Below, piece by piece: positions 18,201-24,526 of a stretch of 43,073 nucleotides of DNA. Location: positions 1 through 43,073 of the forward strand of contig JAFPZY010000021.1 in NCBI GenBank assembly GCA_017417025.1. Direction: 5' to 3'. Each line of letters begins with the position of its first letter. Position 1 is the first letter of the stretch. The notes under the pieces were generated by a model. That model worked only from the letters and a program-made list of their open reading frames with translations, had not been told where the DNA came from and made no database searches. The DNA is from Paludibacteraceae bacterium (lineage in GTDB: Bacteria > Bacteroidota > Bacteroidia > Bacteroidales > Paludibacteraceae). Made by a program: the position numbers and the translations under genes.

Positions 18201-18226
18201 AGCGGCCCTTTCCCGGGTCGCTTTTT
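18201..18226 (+). terminator. Rho-independent terminator
   Basis: AGCGGCCC at 18201-18208 pairs with GGGTCGCT at 18215-18222 (one G-T pair), with loop TTTCCC, followed by TTTTT. It has the form of a plus-strand terminator and sits between the gene remnant and the TGCA array. Confidence 0.75.
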
Positions 18227-18250
18227 GTTTGCAGTCAAGCCGCTTGAGAT

Positions 18251-18599
18251 GTGCACACGGGAGTGCACTACACTGCACTTTACTGCACACCACTGCACTT
18301 TTTTACTGCACTTCACTGCATTCCACTGCACTTTTTTACTGCACTTCACTGCATTCCACTGCACTTTTTACTGCACTTCACTGCATTTTACTGCACTTTT
18401 CTGCATTTTACTGCATTTTACTGCACTTTTTACTGCTTTTTACTGCACTTCACTGCACTTTTTACTGCACTCCACTGCACTTTACTGCATTTACTGCACT
18501 CCACTGCACTTCACTGCACTTTTTTGCACAAAATACGGCGGAATCAGTGCACAAAAGTGCACAAATACTGCATTCATTGCACTTTTATTGCACTTTTTT
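18251..18599. repeat. Dense TGCA-rich array in a gene-free stretch
   Basis: About 350 bases are built almost entirely from CTGCACTT, CTGCATTT, CTGCATTCCA and similar units. TGCA recurs roughly every 8 to 12 bases, on the order of 30 to 40 times. Within it, a block of about 37 bases (TTTTTTACTGCACTTCACTG and what follows) occurs twice, near 18300 and 18335. The frames through it translate to Cys-, Thr-, Leu- and His-rich strings that do not look like protein. The array ends in the promoter at 18597. No integrase or CRISPR-like spacer structure is present. Confidence 0.85.
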
Positions 18600-18628
18600 G
18601 GAGGGTGTTTTTTTTCGGGGTACCTTTG
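18597..18628 (+). promoter_or_regulatory. Bacteroidetes-type promoter
   Basis: TTTG at 18597-18600 and TACCTTTG at 18621-18628 are 20 bases apart. Transcription would begin near 18635, leaving fewer than 10 bases before the ATG at 18643 or about 135 before the in-frame ATG at 18772. The start of the downstream gene is therefore uncertain. Confidence 0.75.
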
Positions 18629-18642
18629 CAGCGTCTTTCAAG

Positions 18643-19650
18643 ATGAAGGACAAAGGAAATAACCCGCAGCGGGGCGCTCCCCGCAAAAAAGCGAAAGTTT
18701 TGTTGGAACTGCGCGCGCAAGGATGGCCATCCGACAACAGGACCAGAGCACAAAACTTTCAAAAAAAAATTATGAAAAACAATGAAAAAGCCATTAAGGC
18801 AGTAAACGAAAACAACCAGAAAGCCATTGAAGCAGGTGTAAACAATCAGAAAGCCATTGAAGCAGGTATGAACAAGGAGGAAGTCATTGAGACTGATGTG
18901 AACAATCAGAAAGCCATTGAAGCAGGTATGAACAAGGAAGAAGTCCTTGAGACTGATGTAAACAATCAGAAAGCCATTGAAGCAGGTATGAACAAGGAGG
19001 AAGTCCTTGAGACTGATGTAAACAATCAGAAAGCCATTGAAGCAGGTATGAACAACCAGGAAGTCCTTGAGACTGATGTGAACAAGGAGGAAGTCCATGA
19101 GACTGATGTGAACAAGGAGGAGGGCATTGAGGCCGGAAAGCAGAGCTACGAAAGCGGCAAAGATAGCGAAAGCGGTAAGGATAACGAAAGCGGCAAGGAT
19201 AACGAAAGCGGTAAGGATAACGGAAGCGGCAAGGATAGCGGAAGCGGCAAAGGCGAGATTGATTTTGATGTCATTGACCGCATGTTTTCGGCAATGCTGA
19301 CCGCCAACGAGAGTGAAGAAAGAATAAAGAACCTGCGCCCGCACGCGGAGGCTGCCGTAAAGGAGCTCCTAAGGCAGCTCGGCAAGCCGCCCCGCTTCAC
19401 GGGAACCATAGAGTACCACGGATTCAAGATCCGCATACAGCGTCCGAAGTCGTTCACATGGGAGCTGAACACCCAGATAGACGACCCCCAGATAGCCTAC
19501 TACAAGGCGATGAGCCGGCAGTATGACGAGCTGAACATGCAGATAAAAGCCAAACGCCGCGAGATGAAAGGCATAGCCGAAACACTCGCGCTGAAGTACC
19601 CGAACTCGGAGTCCATAAAGTCAGGTTTTTCGATTGCGCTGATGCAATAA
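18643..19650 (+). CDS. Repeat-rich acidic protein of unknown function (335 aa)
   Basis: The start at ATG 18643 gives a basic N-terminus (PQRGAPRKKAK). An alternative is ATG 18772 (MKNNEKAIKAVNENN), which has a leader of ordinary length; translation from upstream of 18643 is excluded because it would read the TGCA array and promoter. Residues about 57-166 are eleven 10-residue half-repeats, NNQKAIEAGM (A) and NKEEVLETDV (B), largely alternating. Next are six ESGKDN-type repeats (about 168-205). The C-terminal 130 residues look globular and helical (FDVIDRMFSAMLTANESEER, LRPHAEAAVKELLRQLGKPP, GTIEYHGFKIRIQRPK, YDELNMQIKAKRREMKG). No family recognised. The repeats make the middle probably extended or helical. 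It heads the accessory stretch of small genes. Confidence 0.72.
   Translation: MKDKGNNPQRGAPRKKAKVLLELRAQGWPSDNRTRAQNFQKKIMKNNEKAIKAVNENNQKAIEAGVNNQKAIEAGMNKEEVIETDVNNQKAIEAGMNKEEVLETDVNNQKAIEAGMNKEEVLETDVNNQKAIEAGMNNQEVLETDVNKEEVHETDVNKEEGIEAGKQSYESGKDSESGKDNESGKDNESGKDNGSGKDSGSGKGEIDFDVIDRMFSAMLTANESEERIKNLRPHAEAAVKELLRQLGKPPRFTGTIEYHGFKIRIQRPKSFTWELNTQIDDPQIAYYKAMSRQYDELNMQIKAKRREMKGIAETLALKYPNSESIKSGFSIALMQ
18811..19257 (+). repeat. 30-bp and 18-bp coding repeats
   Basis: Eleven 30-bp half-units fill 18811-19140, mostly alternating as exact 60-bp pairs at 18841, 18901, 18961 and 19021. From about 19150 to 19257 there follow six copies of an 18-bp unit (GAAAGCGGTAAGGATAAC). All lengths are multiples of three, so copy-number change would keep the frame. 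Confidence 0.9.
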
Positions 19651-19729
19651 GCTGCGACAGATTCCGTAAAAGATGCGAACGGGAAATGCAAGCAAAAAGA
19701 AAAAGAAAAGAAACAAAAGAAAAATAAAA

Positions 19730-19861
19730 AATGTTTCAGTCCGTCCTTTCAGTCCGTCCTGAAACAGGGACTTGACGGACAAAAAATGACTAAAAGAAAA
19801 AAGACGTACATGGACAAAACGGACAGGACATGGACTGGACGGACAGACGGACTGAAACATT
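19730..19861. repeat. 16-bp perfect inverted repeat around 100 bp
   Basis: AATGTTTCAGTCCGTC at 19730-19745 is the exact reverse complement of 19846-19861. A further TTTCAGTCCGTC copy lies inside at 19747-19758, forming a small hairpin with CTGAAA. The 100 bp between the arms are rich in GGAC motifs. The right arm ends 15 bases before the gene at 19877. No promoter matching the Bacteroidetes consensus is clear inside it on either strand. Confidence 0.85.
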
Positions 19862-19876
19862 CTTTGATTTAATTTT

Positions 19877-20209
19877 ATGGACTCGACAGACTTCACACAA
19901 TTCTGGGAACTGTTTGCTCCCGACACCTGCTTTCTCAACCGACGTGCCGCTACGGAACGCGAATGGAACGGCTGCACACCGGACAAAAAGCGGGCGGTAA
20001 CCGACTGGCTGAAACGCCATGGCAGCTACAAAGGACGAAACCCTTATTTCTTTCTTCAGGACTTCCGCGAAGTCCGCGCTGAACCGACCAATTACAACGG
20101 CCGCGCACTGAAAGACGGCGTGCAATATGTCTCTGCCCGTTACAACGGAGCATGGGGATTATACACCCTCGAAGATGTCAAACTTTTTAACATGGAGACC
20201 AAACAATGA
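19877..20209 (+). CDS. Small protein resembling phage replication-protein ends (110 aa)
   Basis: Begins MDSTDFTQFWELFAP. The pattern FWELF, then R.A...W, a KKRAV..WL.RHGSYK segment, and GRNPYFFLQDF resembles a short helical domain often found at the C-terminus of phage or plasmid replication proteins in Bacteroidetes (W..L.P..R..A......Y......YL..F). Here it would be the whole protein, so the similarity is suggestive only. Its stop TGA overlaps the ATG of the next gene (ATGA), which points to coupled translation. No promoter with a good match is seen; the inverted repeat ends just upstream. Confidence 0.65.
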   Translation: MDSTDFTQFWELFAPDTCFLNRRAATEREWNGCTPDKKRAVTDWLKRHGSYKGRNPYFFLQDFREVRAEPTNYNGRALKDGVQYVSARYNGAWGLYTLEDVKLFNMETKQ

Positions 20210-20352
20210 AGTACAAACTGGAATCGCCATTCCTCTCTGTTTCGGGCGTAGTGGCACGGAGAACTTGTCCCGACGGGACACGCGAAACCCTCATCGCACG
20301 CAAAGACGGAACTATCTTCTGGCGCCGCACCACCCGCACCTTCGTCCATTAG
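20206..20352 (+). CDS. Tiny protein with an ESPFLSVSG motif (48 aa)
   Basis: Starts at the ATG that overlaps the upstream stop (ATGA) and ends at TAG 20350-20352. It reads MKYKLESPFLSVSGVVARRT and continues through CPDGTRETLIARKDG to IFWRRTTRTFVH. Its first 15 or so residues match the protein at 20833 (KVEFESPILSVRGML), so the two probably share a family. Basic and without membrane segments or a signal peptide. Coupling to the gene at 19877 supports it as real. Confidence 0.6.
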   Translation: MKYKLESPFLSVSGVVARRTCPDGTRETLIARKDGTIFWRRTTRTFVH

Positions 20353-20494
20353 CCCTGCGGACGTTCTGATACGGGAAACAGGCTGCTGTCGGGAGACTAA
20401 AGGGAGATGGTCGCGCGATGGTCGCGGAAGCACCAGACCCGCACGGAGACACCAGACCCGCATAAAATGCGGGGGAAACAGACGAAGGGCAGGG

Positions 20495-20536
20495 GATAAT
20501 TGATAGTTGATAATTGATAGTTGATAATTGAAAATT
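20495..20536. repeat. Three 14-bp AT-rich direct repeats before a start codon
   Basis: GATAATTGATAGTT occurs at 20495 and 20509, and as GATAATTGAAAATT at 20523, followed three bases later by the ATG at 20540. Similar TTGATAATT or TTGACAATT strings stand just before the starts at 21641, 23620 and 41003. Between 20353 and 20494 I see no gene, only short direct repeats (ATGGTCGCG twice, CACCAGACCCGCA-type twice) and a CCCGCAT/ATGCGGG hairpin. Confidence 0.8.
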
Positions 20537-20539
20537 GAT

Positions 20540-20764
20540 ATGCAAAGGATAACGAAAAAAGAACTGGCTCGACGACTGGAACGCCAGACAGGCATCAATG
20601 ACGGCATGGCAGGACTGAACACCCTTCTATACGGGTGGGTGCACTTCCGCAAATACGGGAACAAATACAAAGAAGCCCTGCGACACCGCGACTGGATGTA
20701 TATAAGCGAAGTGAAGGACTTTGCGGAATATGCACAATGCGATTTGACAGAAACGGAATTCTGA
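20540..20764 (+). CDS. Small helical protein of unknown function (74 aa)
   Basis: ATG 20540 is chosen over the upstream in-frame TTG 20528 because it directly follows the repeat block. The protein reads MQRITKKELARRLERQTGIN, then YGWVHFRKYGNKYKEALRHR and WMYISEVKDFAEYAQCDLT. The KKELA start and a late VxxFAEY segment are weakly like DUF4248-type proteins of Bacteroidetes mobile regions, but I would not assign it. A terminator hairpin starts 10 bases after its stop. Cytosolic by appearance. Confidence 0.6.
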   Translation: MQRITKKELARRLERQTGINDGMAGLNTLLYGWVHFRKYGNKYKEALRHRDWMYISEVKDFAEYAQCDLTETEF

Positions 20765-20773
20765 TACCGGAAG

Positions 20774-20805
20774 CGGAGGCGGAAATTTTGCCGCCTCCGT
20801 TTTTT
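20774..20805 (+). terminator. Terminator merged with the next promoter
   Basis: CGGAGGCGG at 20774-20782 pairs with CCGCCTCCG at 20791-20799 (9 bp, loop AAATTTTG), followed by TTTTTT. This is a strong plus-strand terminator for the gene ending at 20764. The loop contains the TTTG of the promoter at 20787. Confidence 0.82.
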
Positions 20806-20817
20806 GGAGTACTTTTG
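20787..20817 (+). promoter_or_regulatory. Bacteroidetes-type promoter inside a terminator
   Basis: TTTG at 20787-20790 and TACTTTTG at 20810-20817 are 19 bases apart. Transcription would start near 20825, just before the ATG at 20833, and read the cassette to 22287. The upstream element occupies the loop of the preceding terminator. Confidence 0.72.
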
Positions 20818-20832
20818 CAACCGGAAATCGCA

Positions 20833-21102
20833 ATGAGCAAGATGGCGAAAGTGGAATTTGAAAGTCCGATATTGTCTGTGAGAGGCATGCTGACACACAC
20901 AGACCCCTACTACATCCGCAGGTATCCTGCCAGCGGCGGCGGCGTGATGCACATAGTGCAGTCGCGTCCGGACAGGAGCGGTCACAAAGCGACCCCCGCT
21001 GAAGCCGCCAACCGGCAGAGGTTTGCCGAGGAATACGGCCGGCAACGGCACAAAGAATACAGAGAACGCAGCAAGAAAGACCAACTTGAAATACCCTTTT
21101 AA
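20833..21102 (+). CDS. Small protein, ESPILSVRG family (89 aa)
   Basis: ATG 20833 (MSKMAKVEFESPILSVRG) or 20842 (MAKVEF); the longer upstream frame is rejected because it reads through the terminator and promoter. The layout is a short strand motif KVEFESPILSVRGML, a YYIRRYPASGGGVMHIVQSR segment, then ATPAEAANRQRFAEEYGRQR. The order short N-terminal motif, R..sGg, then a PxxxxxRxRFxxxx helix is also seen in the proteins at 21199 and 21641. It recalls small structural-type proteins of Bacteroidetes phages, though that link is from memory. The charged C-terminus (HKEYRERSKKDQLEIPF) is helical. Function unknown. Confidence 0.62.
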   Translation: MSKMAKVEFESPILSVRGMLTHTDPYYIRRYPASGGGVMHIVQSRPDRSGHKATPAEAANRQRFAEEYGRQRHKEYRERSKKDQLEIPF

Positions 21103-21198
21103 CGCCCGCGGGACGAGAAAGCGGCAGGCAGCAGCAGCCGCAGGAAAAATGCCGCGGAAAGAAAGGAGAAGAAAAACAAACCCAAACCCTAACTTATT

Positions 21199-21513
21199 AT
21201 GAGCAAAGTACAACTGACCGGAGCGTTTGCGCGGATACGCGGAAAGCTCAACCGCTCGGAGAGCCTGGTGTTCAAAGGCTGCCCGTGCGGCAAAGAACAG
21301 ATGGCAATGGACCTGCTTAATCCGTCGAAAGCCATCCACCCGAAGAACATAGCCTGCCAGGAGGCCCTGAAGACAGCAGCCCAGGCTGCGAAGACAGCAC
21401 TGTCGGACCCCAGCCAGCGGGCGAGCTACGAGTCGGAATTCAAGACACAGAAAAAGATACGAAGCCTGTTTGCATACGTGGTGAAGCAGCTGTATGTGAA
21501 GCCAACGTTCTGA
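21199..21513 (+). CDS. Small protein, possibly related to its neighbours (104 aa)
   Basis: Reads MSKVQLTGAFARIRGKLNRS, then SLVFKGCPCGKEQMAM, then an alanine-rich helix (CQEALKTAAQAAKTALSDPS) and SYESEFKTQKKIRSLFAYVVKQLYVKPTF. The end (FKTQKKIRSLFAYVVKQLY) lines up well with that of the protein at 21641 (FRAQKKYTTLLGWLVAKAY), and DPSQRASYESEF with DPSHSAADLAAF, so they are likely paralogues. It has a CPC pair but no signal peptide. The 96 bases before it are purine-rich with no gene. Confidence 0.68.
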   Translation: MSKVQLTGAFARIRGKLNRSESLVFKGCPCGKEQMAMDLLNPSKAIHPKNIACQEALKTAAQAAKTALSDPSQRASYESEFKTQKKIRSLFAYVVKQLYVKPTF

Positions 21514-21640
21514 TAATTAATAGTTAATAGTTAATAATTAATATTGCGCAGCATGCACAAGGTGCCCACGATGAAATGTCAATTATCAACTATCAACTAA
21601 CCAACTTCTTTCAACTCTAAACTATAAACCTTTAACTATC

Positions 21641-21982
21641 ATGGCAAAAGTATTTTATTTGGACCCGATAGAGCATCTCTCGGGCAAGATTGCGAAAAGA
21701 CACCGCACCGTTTACAACTACCGCAGCGCGAGCGGGCGCAAGTACACCTCCGTCCACGGTGCAAGGAGCACCTCTCCGACGAGCAGCGAGCTTGTCATGC
21801 GCACCAAGTTCAGCGTATGCACCTCCGCCGCCCGTCTGCGAATCCAGGACCCGAGCCACAGCGCCGCCGACCTGGCCGCTTTCCGCGCGCAGAAGAAGTA
21901 CACCACCCTGCTCGGCTGGCTTGTAGCGAAAGCCTACAAGTGCTACGACGAGGGGACGCAGACGGTGGTATGGGACGACTGA
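21641..21982 (+). CDS. Small protein, paralogue of the gene at 21199 (113 aa)
   Basis: Reads MAKVFYLDPIEHLSGKIAKR, then a VYNYRSASGRKYTSVHGARS stretch, SPTSSELVMRTKFSVCTSAA, and FRAQKKYTTLLGWLVAKAY. The SGKI..R...Y..R..SGRKY...HG.RS....S..EL..R.KF pattern is the clearest form of the arrangement shared with 20833 and 21199. I recall similar small proteins in Bacteroidetes genomes and phages, but cannot name a family. It is preceded by AT-rich repeats (21514-21640 holds TTAATAGTTAATA and TCAACTATCAACTA strings and no gene). A lipoprotein gene follows after 134 bases. Confidence 0.7.
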   Translation: MAKVFYLDPIEHLSGKIAKRHRTVYNYRSASGRKYTSVHGARSTSPTSSELVMRTKFSVCTSAARLRIQDPSHSAADLAAFRAQKKYTTLLGWLVAKAYKCYDEGTQTVVWDD

Positions 21983-22116
21983 CGCCGGTGGAGGACTGAC
22001 CTTCAGAGCGTCCAGGGGAGCAGGAAGCCTGCGCGTCCGCGGCACGAAGCGGGCATGCAGGCTTCCGGCAACGAAGCCAAGCGAAAAGAAAAAAACAACA
22101 CAAAAAGAGAGAGTAT

Positions 22117-22287
22117 ATGAAAAGCATGATTCTATTCCTTGTACTGCTTGCCGTGAGTGTAATGCCGGCTTGCAACGTGACCCGTACGGTGACCAACGAG
22201 AGCCGTTATCTCCAGCGCGGCGACACCGGCATAGTGATACAGACCCGGACGGTTGAGACCTACGACGCGAGCAAGAAAGTTTTTTAG
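22117..22287 (+). CDS. Small lipoprotein (56 aa)
   Basis: Starts MKSMILFLVLLAVSVMPAC, a hydrophobic signal with the lipobox MPAC, so cysteine 19 would be lipidated. The mature 38 residues begin NVTRTVTNESRYLQRGDTG and continue IVIQTRTVETYDASKKVF. The RGDT..I...T.E.YDA pattern recalls small Bacteroidetes lipoproteins of unknown function. It lies after a group of small proteins and ends 95 bases before the next promoter. The bases between 21983 and 22116 contain no evident gene. Confidence 0.7.
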   Translation: MKSMILFLVLLAVSVMPACNVTRTVTNESRYLQRGDTGIVIQTRTVETYDASKKVF

Positions 22288-22381
22288 GCGGCACAGGAGC
22301 ATCGGGCCTCGTGCATGAGCGCGGGGAAACAGCAGTGTGACAAAGGAAAAAGCAAAAAAAATCAAAAAAAAGTGCGAAAAA

Positions 22382-22413
22382 TTTGCACGTATCAAAAAAA
22401 AGCAGTACCTTTG
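22382..22413 (+). promoter_or_regulatory. Bacteroidetes-type promoter upstream of tRNA-Arg
   Basis: TTTG at 22382-22385 and TACCTTTG at 22406-22413 are 20 bases apart. The next gene is the tRNA at 22526, giving a leader of about 105 bases with no protein gene. Confidence 0.75.
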
Positions 22414-22525
22414 CACCCGCTTTCAGAAAAGAGGGAGTGAGCCGGCGGTCAGACCCCGCGAAAAAGAACGCCAGCAAAGGCTCAACTGCGAAAGGCGAGC
22501 CTCCGGAAGAGAAGAAAGCGGAAAC

Positions 22526-22599
22526 GGTCCATTAGCTCAACTGAATAGAGTACCACACTACGGATGTGGGGGTTGCAGGTTTGAATCCTGCATGGATCA
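22526..22599 (+). tRNA. tRNA-Arg (anticodon ACG)
   Basis: The cloverleaf is complete: acceptor GGTCCAT pairs with ATGGATC (one G-T pair) and is followed by discriminator A. The D stem is GCTC/GAGT, the anticodon stem CCACA/TGTGG with loop CTACGGA, the variable loop GGGTT, and the T stem GCAGG/CCTGC with loop TTTGAAT. The loop reads ACG at positions 34-36. CCA is not encoded (ACA follows). It decodes CGU and, if A34 is deaminated, CGC and CGA. Confidence 0.93.
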
Positions 22600-22686
22600 C
22601 ATGCGACGAAGAGGATTGACGACAGTCAGTCCTGTTTTGTCAATAGAGTGGCAAGACAAAGTTTCAACCAGACAAAGACAAAAGAC

Positions 22687-23529
22687 ATGCCGTTGGCACA
22701 AGGTACACACCACCTATACCGTCTCGGGGCTTACCTGAAGCACGGTTTGACAGCATGGAACACGGGAGGCGAGGGGATACATTCCCCCTACTTGTTTTAT
22801 CTGGTGAGGATGCTGATGTACGACAGCCACCGCTATTACGTTTGGGACGAGATAGAGTCGATACGGCGCAAGATGCTGACGAGCCGCGATGTGCTCCATG
22901 TGTCGGACTACGGTACGGGCAGGGTGCGCAATCCGGAACGGCGTGTATGCGACATAGCCCGCACCTCGCTTGAGAAGGCGAAAAACGCGCAGCTGCTGTT
23001 CAGGTGGGTGAACTTTTTGGGGAGCCGGAAAGGCGAGGGTCTGCGGATAGTGGAGCTGGGTACGAGCCTCGGGATAACGACCGCCTATCTTGCCGCAGCG
23101 AGCCCCAAGAACGAGGTGACGACCTTTGAGGGGAGCAATGAAGTGGCGGAGACAGCGAGAAAAAACTGGTCGGAACTGGGGCTGCATAACATAAGATGCA
23201 TAGAGGGGGACATAGACACGACCCTTGAAGACACCTTATATAATATCGCGCGCGCGACCCCCGAGGGGAAGGGGGGCATAGACTTAGCCTTCATCGACGC
23301 CAATCACACGAAAGAGGCGACGCTGCGATACTGGCGCGCGCTGTCGCTGTACAGGCACAAGAAATCGATATTCGTCCTTGACGACATCCACCACTCCCGC
23401 GAGATGGAGTCGGCCTGGCGGACGATAGCGCATGAGGAGTACGTGAGCACGACGATGGACCTGTTTGACATGGGAGTGGTGTTTTTCGACCCCGACTACC
23501 TGCACAGGAACTACAGGCTACGGTTTTGA
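22687..23529 (+). CDS. Class I SAM-dependent methyltransferase (280 aa)
   Basis: ATG 22687 (MPLAQGTHHLYRLGAYLKHG) is preferred to the upstream GTG 22648. The Rossmann-fold signature is IVELGTSLGITTAYLAAASP (about residue 118), followed by an acidic strand end (VTTFEGSN) and IRCIEGDI. IDLAFIDANHTKEATLRYW and SIFVLDDIHHSREME (about 192-240) resemble the small-molecule O-methyltransferase type with acidic metal- or substrate-site residues. The long N-terminal part, with a GGEGIHSPYLFYLVRMLMYD segment, is typical of a Bacteroidetes-conserved group whose substrate I do not know. A tRNA gene lies just upstream, but that does not identify the substrate. Cytosolic. Confidence 0.8.
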   Translation: MPLAQGTHHLYRLGAYLKHGLTAWNTGGEGIHSPYLFYLVRMLMYDSHRYYVWDEIESIRRKMLTSRDVLHVSDYGTGRVRNPERRVCDIARTSLEKAKNAQLLFRWVNFLGSRKGEGLRIVELGTSLGITTAYLAAASPKNEVTTFEGSNEVAETARKNWSELGLHNIRCIEGDIDTTLEDTLYNIARATPEGKGGIDLAFIDANHTKEATLRYWRALSLYRHKKSIFVLDDIHHSREMESAWRTIAHEEYVSTTMDLFDMGVVFFDPDYLHRNYRLRF

Positions 23530-23619
23530 GAATTGATATTGCGACGCGGGGCGGAACACGGAGCTGAAGCTCCGCGAACATAACGAAGAGAAAAACAAAT
23601 TGATAATTGATATCTTTTT

Positions 23620-24144
23620 ATGAAGATTTACACAAAAGGCGGGGACAAGGGCAGAACCAGCCTTGCCAACGGCGTACGGACGAGCAAGTCGGACGCGCGT
23701 CTTGAGAGTTACGGAACGGCCGACGAGCTGAACAGCTTCACCGGCCTACTGCGCAGCAAGATGCCGGCAAGCGAACAGGAACGACTGGAGTGGATACAGA
23801 ACAAGCTGTTCAACCTCGGCGCGTTGCTTGCGGCGGCAGAGGGTGAATGGATAACGGAGTCGGACGTGAAGCAGCTGGAGGCATGGATAGACGAGATGCA
23901 GGCAGGTCAGGAGCCACTGCGGGCATTTGTTCTTCCGGGTGGGAACGAGGCGGTGTCGCTTTGCCATGTATGCCGGACGGTGACCCGGCGGCTTGAGCGG
24001 CAGATGGTGAGCGCAAGAGAGAACGGCACCGAAACGGGCGAAACAGCGATGCAGTTTGTGAACAGGCTGAGTGATTTTTGGTTTGTTTTGGCACTAAAAC
24101 AGGCAGAAAATGACAAAATCACATTTTTTTTCTGGAAAAAGTAA
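23620..24144 (+). CDS. Cob(I)alamin adenosyltransferase, PduO type (174 aa)
   Basis: Family motifs are all present. The ATP-binding N-terminus is MKIYTKGGDKGRTSL; RLESYGTADELNSFTGLL follows near residue 25; CRTVTRRLERQMV lies near 115; and FVNRLSDFWFVLALKQAEND is at the end. This enzyme transfers the adenosyl group of ATP to cob(I)alamin to make adenosylcobalamin. Length is usual for the family. No other cobalamin gene is near, so it probably serves uptake and salvage. It is preceded by a TTGATAATTGATA string and followed by the promoter of the DUF2795 gene. Confidence 0.9.
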   Translation: MKIYTKGGDKGRTSLANGVRTSKSDARLESYGTADELNSFTGLLRSKMPASEQERLEWIQNKLFNLGALLAAAEGEWITESDVKQLEAWIDEMQAGQEPLRAFVLPGGNEAVSLCHVCRTVTRRLERQMVSARENGTETGETAMQFVNRLSDFWFVLALKQAENDKITFFFWKK

Positions 24145-24152
24145 AAAATAAC

Positions 24153-24183
24153 TTGGATAAATAATTTTTTTTTCGTACTTTTG
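24153..24183 (+). promoter_or_regulatory. Bacteroidetes-type promoter of the DUF2795/por genes
   Basis: TTG at 24153-24155 (in CTTG, a weak upstream element) and TACTTTTG at 24176-24183, 20 bases apart. It would read the gene at 24250 and possibly on into porP, whose start is 55 bases after that gene ends. Confidence 0.6.
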
Positions 24184-24249
24184 CACGCTAATTCCGAAAG
24201 GATATACTCCGAGAGCATAAAAAAAAGACAAACAAACCTGCGACAAACC

Positions 24250-24471
24250 ATGTACTGGACGTTAGAATTAGCTTCTAAGATAGAAGATGCCCCCTGGCCT
24301 GCAACGAAGGACGAGTTGCTGGATTATGCCAACCGCATAGGTGCTCCGATGGAGGTTATAGAGAACCTTCAGGAGATAGAAGACGAGGACGAGGTTTACG
24401 AAAGCATAGAGGACCTGTGGCCTGATTATCCGACCAAAGAAGACTTTTTCTTTGACGAGGACGAATATTAA
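24250..24471 (+). CDS. DUF2795-family acidic protein (73 aa)
   Basis: ATG 24250 gives MYWTLELASKIEDAPWPATK, then ELLDYANRIGAPMEVIENLQ and a strongly acidic tail (EIEDEDEVYESIEDLWPDY, PTKEDFFFDEDEY). The ATKDELLDYA..IGAP.EVIENL pattern is the DUF2795 domain, common and well conserved in Bacteroidales; its function is unknown. The upstream in-frame extension reads through the promoter, so the shorter form is chosen. It precedes porP by 55 bases and may be cotranscribed with the T9SS genes. Confidence 0.85.
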   Translation: MYWTLELASKIEDAPWPATKDELLDYANRIGAPMEVIENLQEIEDEDEVYESIEDLWPDYPTKEDFFFDEDEY

Positions 24472-24526
24472 GCGGCGCGCCCTTGTGCGGGGCGGCGGCG
24501 TATAGAACAAACATAAACCAAAGGAT

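Noticed and set aside
18251-18599. CRISPR array
   Set aside because: Units are 8-12 bases with no constant repeat-spacer structure, and no cas gene is present.
18160-18642. Upstream extension of the repeat-rich protein frame across the TGCA array
   Set aside because: It would translate the simple repeat and cross a consensus promoter.
19621-19986. 121-codon minus-strand frame over the inverted repeat
   Set aside because: It runs through poly-Phe low-complexity sequence and overlaps better plus-strand genes.
20540-20764. DUF4248 assignment for the 74-residue protein
   Set aside because: Only the KKELA start and a late helix are alike; too weak without a profile search.
22526-22599. tRNA-Arg as an attachment site for the island
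   Set aside because: No integrase gene and no second copy of the tRNA 3' end was seen.
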